Source: Diploscapter coronatus
Lineage: Eukaryota; Nematoda; Chromadorea; Rhabditida; Rhabditidae
Direction of reading: 5' to 3'
Assembly: GCA_964036155.1 (NCBI GenBank)
Contig: OZ038423.1
Coordinates: 21,715,249-21,779,248, forward strand
DNA: 64,000 nt
The notes beneath the pieces are model-generated. The model had not been told where the DNA came from, searched no databases, and worked only from the letters and a program-made list of their open reading frames with translations. This document shows positions 12,324-25,300 of this stretch, piece by piece (within the stretch, counting starts at the first letter, position 1; each line of letters starts with the position of its first letter). A program made the position numbers and the translations under genes.

Positions 12324-15300
12324 ATAATGCGAACTGAAAATGAAAATTTCTCGGCGTGAGTTCTTTAGCCTGTTGCTTATTTTTAGGGTTAGCTAGTTCG
12401 ACAAAATTATGGGAGATCGGGAAATGAAGCACTCTTGGAAATGTTTCGAGAATTTCTAGAAGAATTGCGATTTTTGGAATTTCAAGCAATTTATTGGACT
12501 TTAGAATCATAGTGTAATGAAGTAAAATCGATTGATTGACTTTTATTGCGTGACGATAATTATAAGGTTCGGCACTCGAGTGTTGTAACTGTGTAAAAAT
12601 TACCGTCGTTCGCTAGTTCTTTTTCCAAGGCGCCATGAAACACTAGTGACTTTCCTGCGTCTCTCCGTAAGGCACGTGCTTTAGAATGCGATAAGTCGTC
12701 GGTCACTTTCATAATTGAATATTCAGCGAAGTTTTCTGGTTATTAGACGCGTTCAATTTCCAATTCGCTTCATCGATGCTTCCTTTGATAAATTAAAAAT
12801 AAAACAATTCATGTCTCAGTCTAGGTTATTCGATGTTCATGCATTTTCATCGTCATAATTCATTTATCACCAGCGCTAATCCATACCCTGATTATTATTC
12901 GCTGTAGCAGCAACATGGTAAATTAAGGTTATACGGTAGATGATGTAGAATATATTGTTCTTCTAGTCTGACCTACTTATTTTGAATTCCGCTTTGTTAT
13001 CGGCGACTAATTCGTATTCAGGCTATTTATCAGCGTTAATCCGTTCCTTATCCTTATCTCATTCTCAATTTATCCTCTTATCAGATATATTCTTTATGTG
13101 TGGTAATCTCATTTCCTCGATATTTGTTCTTCTGCAGCTCGATTCCTCGAACGCATTCCCTTCCTTTGCCGCTTTCTAAGTCTGACGTCTTATTTAGATG
13201 CTGCATCTTCGTCTTATCTTCTCCTCTACTTTTGTTTCGAGGGCTCTGTAATCGTTTCACCGAGCATCCAGATTCGGGGTAATTTATTTCATCTCTACTT
13301 TGATGCTTGTCTAAGTTCTTTATTTGAAATATGGAATATAGTTATGCTAATTTTGTAATTTCGGTTTTTTTTACCTCCAAACTTGTGAATCATAACTTTG
13401 AATTTTCAATTTTAAAATACTCCATAGGACAGTAGAAAATTCTATCAGTTAGCAGTTCTAATTTGATTTTTGAAATAACTTTCTCGCATATTTTAATTAA
13501 CCCAATTTTCACGAATCTTATCTTTGAAAATCGAAACATTTGGATTTTATTTGATCCAGTTATTCCTCTCTATTGATATGAACTATTCTTGCACCTTTGA
13601 TCTAGTTTACGCTCTCATGAATTCAGTGGAAATTAAAGAAATCAAGCGATTGAGTCTAAAAGCCTAAAATTAGCTGTTTTTGTTTTTTTTTTTAATCTTA
13701 AAACTACTCTATTTACTTGTTTTTTTTCATTTATTTTCATCATGGTGGTCTGTTTTGTGCGCTTAAAAATTAATTTTTCACCTCTATTTTCGATTTTAAT
13801 TATCTATTTCATCTGAAGGTTTCGCTTTTTCCGCTCGAAAAAATCGTCTGCGTCTAGGGTTTGATTTTGTTCTATGTGTTAGGCCTCACAATTCGAGTTT
13901 AGCAACTTTGTTGGGAAGAGGAACTCCTTCAAGGACAAATACATCGTTAATCTTCCCGACTGTCAAACTCATGAAGATTTTAGCGCTTTGCAAAACATGT
14001 GGTGGTTTATATCAAAGTGGAAAAATGTGTTGTGAAGGAGATTCTATCAAATTTCATTTGCTAAAATGTTTATTTTCAAGAAAAAATACTGTTATTCTCG
14101 TGGGTTTTCTCTGGGGTTATTCTGAAAATTTGGACTTTCTAATTCCAAATCGGTATCCATATCATTCTTGATCCTGATTTTATTCTTGAACCAAGCTCCA
14201 TCCGCCTTTTATCTCTCATGCATCACCGAATATGCTGACAAGGAAGTAGAGACATGACTTATAAAGAAACTGCTGCGTTGCGCACTTTGATCAAAGACTG
14301 ATCCCCCTCGACGTTAACTAAACTGGCCACGCAGGGAAGAAGTAGGGGGGAACGTCTGAATGCGAATGCAGAAGTGAGTCTGAGAGCCTAAAGGAACGAA
14401 CGGAAAGCTCTCATGTTTATTGCATCACTTCTCGGGATTCCTCTCGTTCAAAGGTGGAAACGGAAAGTTCACAAATTCAAAAGACCCGTTTTGAAATAAA
14501 ATATATAGCATCATCAATTAGAAAATCCATCGCAACTCCTATTTCATGAGTGAAGAATAATTTGAGATTAAGATTCATGAACAATAACTATGAGACACTT
14601 TTCTGTCGGAAATTTTGTTTTCTTATTCGATTTACAACAGACGTTTTCTTCCCAATTTGCCAATCAATTCTTCCTATTCGTTGGCCAAATATATAATCTT
14701 ACCGTATTCGAGGCATTCAGCATGCTCTCTATAAACAATTCATGTAACTCATTTGTGGCTTCGCAGCTGATTTTTTTTTCGCATATTCGCTTGCTGTGGT
14801 CATTAATTCTGTCGTGCTTCTGCCTTGCTCCTTTGCATCTGAAGAAGTGTTCTTTTCCTGCTTCTTCTTCTTCTTCTCAAATTGACACTTCCAATTAGCA
14901 TGGGCACTCCCACTTGCCTTGCTCTTTTCCCTTACTTCTCAATCTCATCCTGAATAGAAAGTAGTTTGTCTGGCCAGAGCAAATGGCGTTGGATGAACAT
15001 TCTTTTTCCCGAAGACTAGCAGACTATGAAATGAGACTTATTACCAGAAAGATTCCACGCAATGCTCAGAAATAGACAAGAATAACATTCGAGATACTGC
15101 GCAGAACTTCAGAAACTTGCGCTAATTATCAAGAGGAGTTCTAGTTTAGAAGAGACTTTCGCGTGAAGTGAATGTGCCTTGTTCAGAAATACAAACAACC
15201 AAAAATTCACGAAAAAATAACTGCTGTAATGAAGACATTTCTATGAACCAATTAGTCGAAATTGCGAACGCCTTTTCTTCTTGCAATTGCAATGCAACAA

Positions 15301-18300
15301 ATAAGGCAGTGATAATTCACGTGCAACGTTCATGAATAAAATAATAAGCTTGATTATTTGAACTTCCATCTTTAATTTACAAGACCACGCCTATTTTTCG
15401 AGTTATAATTTATAGCTACAGTATATAAATAATTTTATAGAGCTCGGAAATTCTGAGTATTCCTTCAAGCATCGAAAATTCACGAGACTTTCAGTCTTCA
15501 TCACATTCTCAGTCATAATTATTATCGTTTTGACCGCTCTCGCAAATTGAACGGTACATTTATGGCTGGTAAGTGCGTGGAGCGCGAACGGTTTTTTTTT
15601 CATAGGTGAATTTTCGAAATCGAACTGCAAAGACCGTCAGGAAAAAAATCGGTATAATTTCCAGTTATACTCTTGAGCGCAATGCCCATCCATTACCTCT
15701 TTCGGCCTCATTTTTTATAATTTCTCGTCTCTCATTTTCGGCTTCGCAACCTCCATTTTTAAGCGATCTATAGTCCATTTTGGCGAGATTGCGAGAATTC
15801 GAGGTGGTTCGTTTTTCGCATTTCTTGATTTCAAATACCCGAATTCGGAATTGGCAATTTGTCTTGGATGGGCCGTGACACAATTGCATTGCTTTTCTAC
15901 ATTGCGTACTGGTTTCATCAATCTGGCTGTTTTCGTTAATTTTCTGTGGCCCTCCATCAATTTTTAGATTTTAGGCTCCCATGAAATTCCCATTTTGATA
16001 CAGACCTTAGAGTTTCAAAAAATATCCATTTTCTAGGCATTTTTCCCATGTGGACGTTACGCTGAATTTTCTCGAAGCTACTGTAGCTTGATCAAATTTT
16101 ATCTATGTGAACAGATCTTGGCATAATTTGTTTCTATTTGCAGACTTTGAAAATTCTCACTTCTTCATGGACTTTTTACGATGAAGTTTGATTTTGAAAT
16201 CGGATATTTGAGAAATCAATCATTTGATCGTCATCGTGACTCCGTTTATTTCTCCTTTTTGCCGTTGTTTTGATAGAGCTTTGTGAATAAGCACCGCTAT
16301 CGTGTAGCAGATCTGGCAACACCGATGAGAAGTGAGGAGAGAAAAGGAAAGGAGAATGCGCTTATGATTGAAATTCTCCACCATTTTGTAGCATCAATAT
16401 GTAATGTCACCGAAGCGAAGTATTGTATTTTGAAAGAGCGGTATCACTCTCTCATTATCAGGCCTACTAATAATCAATACAGATAAAAGCAGGACACGTG
16501 GAAGGGGAAGAAAGAGGAAAAAATCTATAATCGCAATTCTGTGAGTGGATTTTAAAATTGTATTCTTTTCAAACTTTATTTTCATTTCCATTAACTTAAA
16601 ATTACAGTATATTAATGCAATTTGAATTTTGCTCGAGTGGGGTACATAGGTTAATGGGGTTATTTTCGGTTATTAATAACCATGATATTGTGCGATAGGC
16701 AAGATAAATGCTATTTGTTGTCATTTTTCCATGAACACTTCTTCTCATTTCGAATATTTATGAATTTCTGAATTAAACCTATGAAAATTTCAAGCCATCA
16801 GGTTCTCGAGTGGCAATAGGTAAAATTTGCGGTAAGAACTATTAAAACTATTCTATCTTCTTCTTTTTTTTTTAAATAACACGATAGTTTAAAATTGCTT
16901 ATCTTCCCATGAACATATTCAAGACTAAAAGTAGCCTCTATTCATAATGATTGAGTTCTATCAGAATTTTGATCTTGCAACATACCCACATTTCTATGTT
17001 TATCATAGAAATTTCTCCTCTATCGTTTGTTAGACGTGAAAAATCCTCGAATGAAAATATATTTAGCCGAATAATATTTCAAACGGGATCCTAGGCTTTT
17101 TTGCATTTTCGATACTTCAACAGACAGGGCAGAATGTAAAGTCTGGATTCTTTGTCAGTCGTAACAATCATTTTCACTCTCGGCAGGTTTATCAGTCGAT
17201 GTTTCGAACCATTCGGCGAGAGACCTCCCGAGCTATTTTTCATGCACTTTTTCTGCCATCGCGTCCGACGATCACGCCTCGCTATTTTTGCACTGATTTT
17301 CACCCTCCCCCTCTCAATTTCACCCTGATTTTTCCTATGTTCCTTTTTCTCTGCTCATTTTCCCGGTCCAATTGATTGATTATTGTCTTTGCGATCCTGG
17401 AAGGAATCTTCCTGGCGAGCTTATAAAAACCAGCAGAGAAATTTGAGAATCGAGATACAAAGGCAGACACTTTTTGCGCGGAAAGATCAGAAATTGCAAG
17501 AGTCAGACACAGTTCTGTGCGAACGGGAAAGCTAGATATCATATGGGAGAAAATTGTCATAAATTAAATGAACGAGGACTTCGTTTCTATTCACGTGCAA
17601 TTTACAATGTTTATTTTTGGTTGAAAATTTGGTTTCTTGGTATCCTAATTTATGATGGAATGCTATTTTCGACTATCACTAGTATCATTAGAATTTATTG
17701 CTCTGAAGCATTTCTAAAATTATATTATCTACCCGCATTGTGTGCGGTATTTTAACGGATACAATATTTGAATCGGACATTTTTGTTCGAAATTTCGCTC
17801 ATCGGACTAAATTATCGTGCGTTGTTTCGTGAAACTGCTTCACAGAACGAACACTCAAAAGTGCTACGCTGAAAAACTCGGGCAGAAAAATGCGGAAAAT
17901 CGCAGAACTCTCAGCGGCAATTCTGATGTCCAATTTCTACTCCGTCTATTTAGTTTATATTAGGCTAATTGTGTCATAAAGAACGCTCGCCATCTCTGCC
18001 TCTTCACTTTCTAATAAGTCCGCTATTTTTAGCGTTCAAATTGCGTCTATTCTGAATTCTGAACGCTATTTCTTTGCACGCTGCGATTCTTTTATGCCCG
18101 TCCGATCTTACGCGTTCCTCATCGAACGAATTTTTGTGGAAAAATGATTATCGTGGCATTTTCAATTTCGAAACTCTCCTGAATTTTTCGCAAGAAAATA
18201 TTTGATAAATGCGACACTTGGATCTTGAATTCGAACAGTTTTGATAGGAATAATCAATCATCTCTCTATGCCATTTCCGTTCGCAATTTCTTGTAAAATG

Positions 18301-21300
18301 TCTGTCACTTTTGTAATATCTTGTTATTTCTTATCGTTATAACTTTCTGATAACTCTACGAAGTTTATCTAATAGATAGACGAATGCCACACCTACTCTT
18401 TTGGACAATAATTATTTTCTTCAGGCCTTAACGAACTTATTAATTTCCTTTGTCTGGTCTCAATGAAGGTACTGTTTTATGTAGGACTTCTTACATGAAC
18501 AATCTCATTTTGAGTTTAGTTTGAACCAGCGATGAGTTGTGTGAAATCATTCTTCATTAACGCGCACCGTAACCTTTTTCAACATCTGTAAAGTGTATTT
18601 TTCATGAAATCTTATGAAAATTCGATATCCTAATTTCAGACTTTTCAATAAGGCTTCAACTAGATGTATCACTATTTCTTTTTCGAAAATATTCAACATC
18701 TGCTCTACAAACACTTTTCCATTCAGATCGAATTCAATGAATTGGATTGCAATCGCCCCGCTGCAATATCCAATGTCCCATTGGTTGTCTATGTCTGTGG
18801 CAGTTCTAGTTTTTGTTCCAATCGCCCATTTATCTGCTAGTTTTTTGCGCCCATCTGGTCGATTTTGCCCCGTTCCGTTCCTTTCTGCAGCCCCACTAGT
18901 GTTGCTTATTTTTTTTTGCATCCACCCGTTTTTCTATGCTCATGCCAAATTTCAAATTTCAATTTCAAGGTCCTACGCATTCTTTAGATATTCAAATATC
19001 GTAGAAAATGTTTAGACGAAAAATATATGTAGGTGCTTCTTCCGGTAATTTAATACCTTATCCACACTGTGAATGAGACCTCAGTTCGGCAAAATGTTAT
19101 TTTGTAAATCAGCCAAAAATTTAGATATGCAGGCTAGATATACGAAAATGATAGTCGAATTTTCGTGGTTTTAGTACAAATTAAACATGAAATTTTAAAA
19201 CAATTTTACAAATATGTTCTAAAATTGGAGATTATTATAATTCTGAATATCCGAAATCTAAATTTTCACTAGCTTGGATTCGGCATCATATTATGACATG
19301 GTCCTGTCATGATAAAGAAAAAGCCATGGTGATCGATTATTGAGATGCTAAGCTACTGTTCTTTTATACTTAGGAACATTATCTCTGATATTCTTAATTT
19401 TTCCCTCATTTTGCGTTTATTTCTGATTCTTTGTATTTTTATTCAGAATCCGTCTATTTGCACTGTTCGTCTTCTCGTCTCCTTACGCTTCTTTGTGTCA
19501 GCGTTCCTCATTCATGGGGTCGTTTGCCTCTTTGGTTTTCCCTTCTCCCATTTATTGCCTTTTTCAACCTTACCCTTCGCCTTTTTCTTTTCCTATTCTG
19601 ATTTTTTTCGGATTTCATTTGATTCTTTCCAATTGAAATCGCGTCTCGCAACAGATACTTTCGCATTCGAAAAACTGCACGCGTCTCGTTGAACTTTGGC
19701 CTTGAAATTGCGAAATTTTAGTATACTGTAAATAAGAGTTTTGATTTGACAATTTTTTCTTTCAATATCAAGACGGTATATACGTGATATTCATAATTCT
19801 TGATGAATACATTTTGCATTACTTACTCATATCAGCTTCATGACTTTCGTGGTTTCGTACTTGCGGTAAAATTTATTGAAGCTGATTCAAGATTAGCATA
19901 TTTTTACCTTGAAATTACTTTCTAAACTTCTCTTTTGGCTACACAATTTGGTTAATGCAAGTATTATTGGTCATAAAATTCCTAAAAGTCTAACTATTCG
20001 GGTTAACAGGTAATTTTCTCTCTGGCTATGCGTACTTTTTCTGGTCTAGTTTCAGTTGAGTAGTGCAAGAAGGGGGGAAATGGTACGTGATTAGAGGAAG
20101 TTTATAGTGAAACGAAATTTTTCTATCCTTGTTCATAAAACATGCAATAACGACAAAAGTCTATTTTATTGATAATTTTTCTCAGTTTTATTATTTATTT
20201 ATTTTCTATTTGTACTACGAGACGTGACTCAGATAGTTGTTGTATATTTATCAAGTATGTTCAAAGCACAAATTCCCAAGTTCAAACTCATTAGTCATTA
20301 AATTTTTGAAACCTCCGTGTTGCCAAATTTGCATCGTTGATATTTTATTTTATCCGGTCGCATATAATTTTATTTTACGATGTGTGCAAGGAAAAAAAGG
20401 AATGCTAAAGATGAAAGCGAAGCATTTTTCCCCATTCCCACAGTCAATTTCGTTGGGGTTTTATGGCCAAAATATTGATCGTATTTTTTCAGATGCAAAG
20501 AAATGTGAATTCTATCTCCTAAAATGAAAATAATTGAGCAAAATCAGTTTTCCAAAAATAAGTGTAAACCAGAGATTAGTTTTGTTGACAATTTGACTAA
20601 GTTCAACATTCGAACAGGAAATCGTGTAATGCCACCAAAGCACCTGTAATCAAGTGAAGGTCAGACGGTTTGATTAGGAAATTTGCAAAATAATTCGATA
20701 ATTAAAGAAGGTTAAGAGTGGAGAAAATAGCGCTGAGAAATCGAAAATCGCAAACATGAAAACACCTGGTAAAATGGAGAGGGAAAAAAACGGAAAAAGG
20801 CCCAGCGATAGGAATCGATTTTTATGAAATAAACGGCTAAAATCGTTCAGTTCGGCCGATTTTCGATTCGTAAATCCCCTTGAAAATTTCCGTCTGCGAT
20901 TTCACGTATCTTCGTTTTATCGTTCGAAATTTCGTCTGGGTGGCCATTGAAAAAGACAACAAACAGACAAAGTTGTTGCAAAAATCGGAGATTAGATTTT
21001 CATCACCATTTTTTTTAGAATTCTTTGACCTTAAAATCTCTTCCTAATGGGAGCATCAGACGATGATTTACAATTAGATAATGTGAGCATCAAAGCATAA
21101 TTTTTGAAATCGTAGAATAATTTTAGTTAGAATTTTCATAAAAATGACAATGTTCACCTGATTCTATTATAGAAGATATCGTATCTCTTTTATTTTTGAA
21201 TCTCCTCTTTATCCTCCTTGCTTATCCTCTATTTTCCATCGGCTAACAGATCGTATCTTCACTCTTCTAGTAACTATCCATCTAATTGGTTACCCTGACT

Positions 21301-22317
21301 GCCTTATCACTGATAGATTAGGAGATTGAGATATCACCGTGTTGGGTCGTCGTTTCGATGAAACACCAGCGCATTGCAGCTATTTTTCTGCAGTCTCCAC
21401 TCAATTTTCGGCCTTGAAATGTTAATCCCTCTATAAATAATTATCAATTATCTCTAATTTGATTAATTAGGTTCTCTGCAAATCCGCATGAACATCGATT
21501 TTTTTCTGTAAATTCAACCCTAATTTAGAAATTTCGAAATAATCCATTGAAAGAGGGATTTCTAAAGGCGAAAATAGCGAATGTAAATAATATTCTATTG
21601 AGCTTCAATCTCAGATAGTCTATTCATTTATCCACTTCCGCAAACTATTTAACCCATTATATTTCGGATACAAAAAACCTTTCTATGAAACACTGTTGTT
21701 GTTGCCAGCAGAATATTAGAGTTCAATATCCAGTTTTATATTATTTTTGCACTTCTTCATAAAATATTGTTTTCCCAGACCATTTTCAATGTTCGCAAAA
21801 TAATCGTTCTCTTTTCCCATCCGAACATTCGCCCTATTTGACGAGTGCATTATTCGATTCCTTCCTTATCGCCCCATTCAAGTCTTATCAGTTTGACAGT
21901 TTTGTTGCCTCTTTCCCCCTGTGCATTCACTTTCGGGTTGTCATTTTTCCCTCCAACGACGAAAAACGTTGTTGATGCTCCTTTATCGCGTCGGACACCA
22001 GGCTGGCAGATTTTACGAAAGAAAATCGGCAATTTAGCCGTTTCTGAGACCAATTTGAAACATTCTAGAGCGACATTCAGAATTATTAGAGACGAGAAAG
22101 TAATTTAATAACCATCATTAGAAAACTTCTTCAATTTTTAACATTTTGTCATCGTAATTCTGCATAAAACTTGAACATCCTATCGCATTTTACTACTCAT
22201 AAAAACCTAAATCAATATTTTTCTCATTTCGGTTATTTAAAATGTGCTATTATTTATCGACATTTCTATTTTTATCTTGCTTAGCCCATATCAAATCAAT
22301 AATGATTCGTATTTCAG
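12324..22317. other. Non-coding region upstream of tra-1
   Basis: No exon chain is visible on either strand. Open frames at 18614-19015 and 19345-19692 are T/C-rich and show no family features. A sequence close to the TRA-1/GLI half-site, TGGGTGGCC, lies at 20937-20945 about 1.4 kb before the tra-1 start codon. Short runs such as CTT repeats near 14862 are present. Promoters and 5' UTR exons of tra-1 are expected somewhere here but cannot be placed. Confidence 0.45.
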
Positions 22318-22378
22318 GTAGTGGATGCTTCGATCGTTCGTCCGATAGTTTTAGCCTTATCTAATCACTCGCCTGATT
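22318..22378 (+). promoter_or_regulatory. 5' UTR segment of tra-1 after a TTTCAG acceptor
   Basis: A canonical acceptor (ATTTCAG ending at 22317) lies 61 nt before the tra-1 start codon at 22379. It is either the 3' end of an intron in the 5' UTR or a spliced-leader trans-splice site. The sequence alone cannot separate these. No in-frame ATG precedes 22379 in this segment. Confidence 0.5.
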
Positions 22379-25300
22379 ATGAACAGTTCCGGAGATTCAC
22401 CCAAAGACGAGTCGCACTCGTCCACCAATTCAGACAACAACAATTCACAGAACGGACAGCAGACTGGCAAACAGCCACTTCACTCTAGACAGGTAGAACT
22501 ATATCTGATATAAAAGAGCAAAGTAATTGAATTGTGACCTTGAAATATCACGACTAAAATAGGATGATGATATTTTTACTTTGGTCGAGAGTTCTTGAGA
22601 TTTTTTATTATAAAAGAGTTTGAATTTTGATTTCAAAAATGTTGGAGTTAGGCTCTTATGAATTTATATTGCAAGAGGACTATCGTCACTCATAATTTCA
22701 TGAATGAATAATTATTGCAATGACTTCTCATAAATGTGTAAACGTAATTGACTATGAGGTAAAAGGCGTGACTTAACTGACCAATAGGAGAATTGATGAA
22801 TGAATATTAACCGTACATGCTTTGGTTAATATATGATAAAGCCTTATTCTTAGAAAAATCATTCATGCATAACTTTTGATCTCGAAATCATTAATGATTG
22901 AGAAGAGCGCGATAGAATTTTTTTTTTTATAATCTTCGATTTTCAATTTCATTTTCACCAGACTGTTATATTTCTGTTCCCTTTTCTCCATTCCTAGCCT
23001 AGGCGGTCTTATCATTTATAGGGGACCTTGAACTGACTCTCTGTGATAAGCGTGCGGAAAACGAAAAAGACTGCGGGCGTTCAGCGCAGACATTTTCGGT
23101 TGAAAATGGGCGATTTTCTCATTATCACCAACATTTCGAACAGCGCCCTGAATCAAACGAGGCGAATCGTAAAAATCGCTGTCAAATAAAATCGTCAATA
23201 CGACCCTTTGCGACATGGCAATTATACGCGAATGTAAACTGCACTGTGCATATACCTACGTGAATTCACGTATTATTCAAATTGTATCTTTTCACAACAT
23301 CATTCTAACTGCATTAGCTAATTTTAATTCTAACATCCGACTAGTGATGGAATGATGAAGATATTTTTTATCTTTCTCAAACCTAAATGTCTGAAAATTT
23401 ACCTGCGTCATTAAGCGTTCCAACTGTTTTATTTTGTAATATAAAATTGCGATCGAATGTGTTGTGTACAACATGTTCGCGCTAAAAATGGCAGCTGATA
23501 TTTCGCCCGAAAGTACAGGCATTTCCCTTTGAGTTTCTATTCCATTTTCTTCCCTGACACTGGAACAATCCGATGCTCGTGATAAGGCGATCATTTGATA
23601 AGTGAAATCTTTGTGCCTAGACATTTTTTGTTGATTTTTAAATTGTCTTCTGTAGTCCTGGGAGAGTTGCAAACAGCACTGTTTGATTACATTACATTTC
23701 CCCTTTCAAAAGAGGCCTTCGCTTTGCCAAAATTGAAAGCAGTTGTCTGGAGCGAAAGTACAATAATTCAGCACACAAATCTTGTGCAGTTTTCCAAAAA
23801 TAATATTGTCTTTGCAAATTGAACTAAAATCTTGTCCTTTAAGTATCCAATGCACAAAATGGTCGGATATGAAACACGAATCAAAACTGATATTAAGGCT
23901 AGACCGTGAGAAATTGTGTGAAATTTATTTTCTTCATCTGCTTTGATGACAAATATTTGAGTTGGCAAAAATCGAAATAATACCCGTTTCTCTCAAAATT
24001 CACCTGAAAGCAACAGAACAAGTGAAATTGCTGAAGATAAAAGTGCAGATATCTTGTGAGATAAGGTGAATGCCTCGACTGAAACATTCACATAACGCAT
24101 TGCGAAACTTTTATTGCCACCCTTCTGCAGTAATTTTTCTCCATTTTCTTGGTTCTGAACATTTTTGAATTCAACGGGCAGTCGAAAGCGATAGGGGTTT
24201 TATGAGCAAAGCAATTGCCGACAGATTAGAGGGGAATAGACTAGGACTGATCGGGGAAATCTAGGCTCGGGCAGGGCAGAAGGTCGATTTCGAACGTATC
24301 GCCGCCTGGTCGCAGCCCGATTCACAGGGGATAAAATTTACGACTCGGAACTTCTCTGGGGTTAATTTGTAAATGCAAGTACTTTTACGACCACAGATGG
24401 AGAGGAAGGTTATGATTTTGTCCTATCATGTGCAACTTCAACACTAGATTAGCCTTGTGTTTTTGGATAAAGGATAAAGTTTGTAAAAATGGATTGCATT
24501 TACAAAACTATCGGAAGATATTTCAAAATATCACACATTTGTCGAAGATAGATATAATAGAAACATTTTTCAGCAGCACAAAACTAGTCTACTAATAAAG
24601 TGTTCAGTTCTTGATTTTTAGCTGGATAAAAATAGCTAAAGTAAGTAAGATTGAATCACGAAAACTGCTAACACATGAACAGGGTCCACGACGCACAATG
24701 TACGCTAATTTTTTGCTCATCCAAAATTGATTTTAAAATATTGGTGAATTTGCTGTTTCCTGTCGTTATTTTACCAGAGGCCGAAATTGTCACGAGTTGT
24801 CACTCCACAATCGCTGGAAAATATGGTCAGGCACATGTGCAGTACAAGAATTCCTCATAATTTTGCTGTCCGCTCGTGCTCGCAGGCAAAAACCATTTCT
24901 CAATTTTACGAGCGAGTAACACGGTTACACGTCAAATGCGTAAAGAGAATGATGAAGAGTGAAATTCCCTTGACTATTTGAACCATGCAATTTCTGACTT
25001 TCAAGAAAAGGCTTCAAAAGTTAATGAAATTTTTCTATGAAGTTCAGCTTTTTCTAAATATGTTTCGGGCCGGTTAGTAATAGCCTTAAACCGTGACCGA
25101 CAATTTTTATCCTTCACATTAGTTTTTGAACGTTCGTTTCGAACATAATTGTAACATTCGAAATGTTACTTCAATTATTAAAAATGCTAAAAATGTTGAA
25201 AATAAATGGGAAGAATAATAACATAGGATAAAATTGTGTTGCCTTCATAGAGCGATTATTATTTCACATCAAAAATGAATGGAGAGGCGAAAAACCGTTA

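Noticed and set aside
18614..19692. Two ORFs of 133 and 115 codons with hydrophobic runs
   Set aside because: The apparent membrane segments arise from T-rich DNA; no signal of coding exons.
23292..23672. 126-codon minus-strand ORF in tra-1 intron 1
   Set aside because: No recognisable motif, and no convincing splice partners on that strand. A single ORF of this length is possible by chance in a 3-kb intron.
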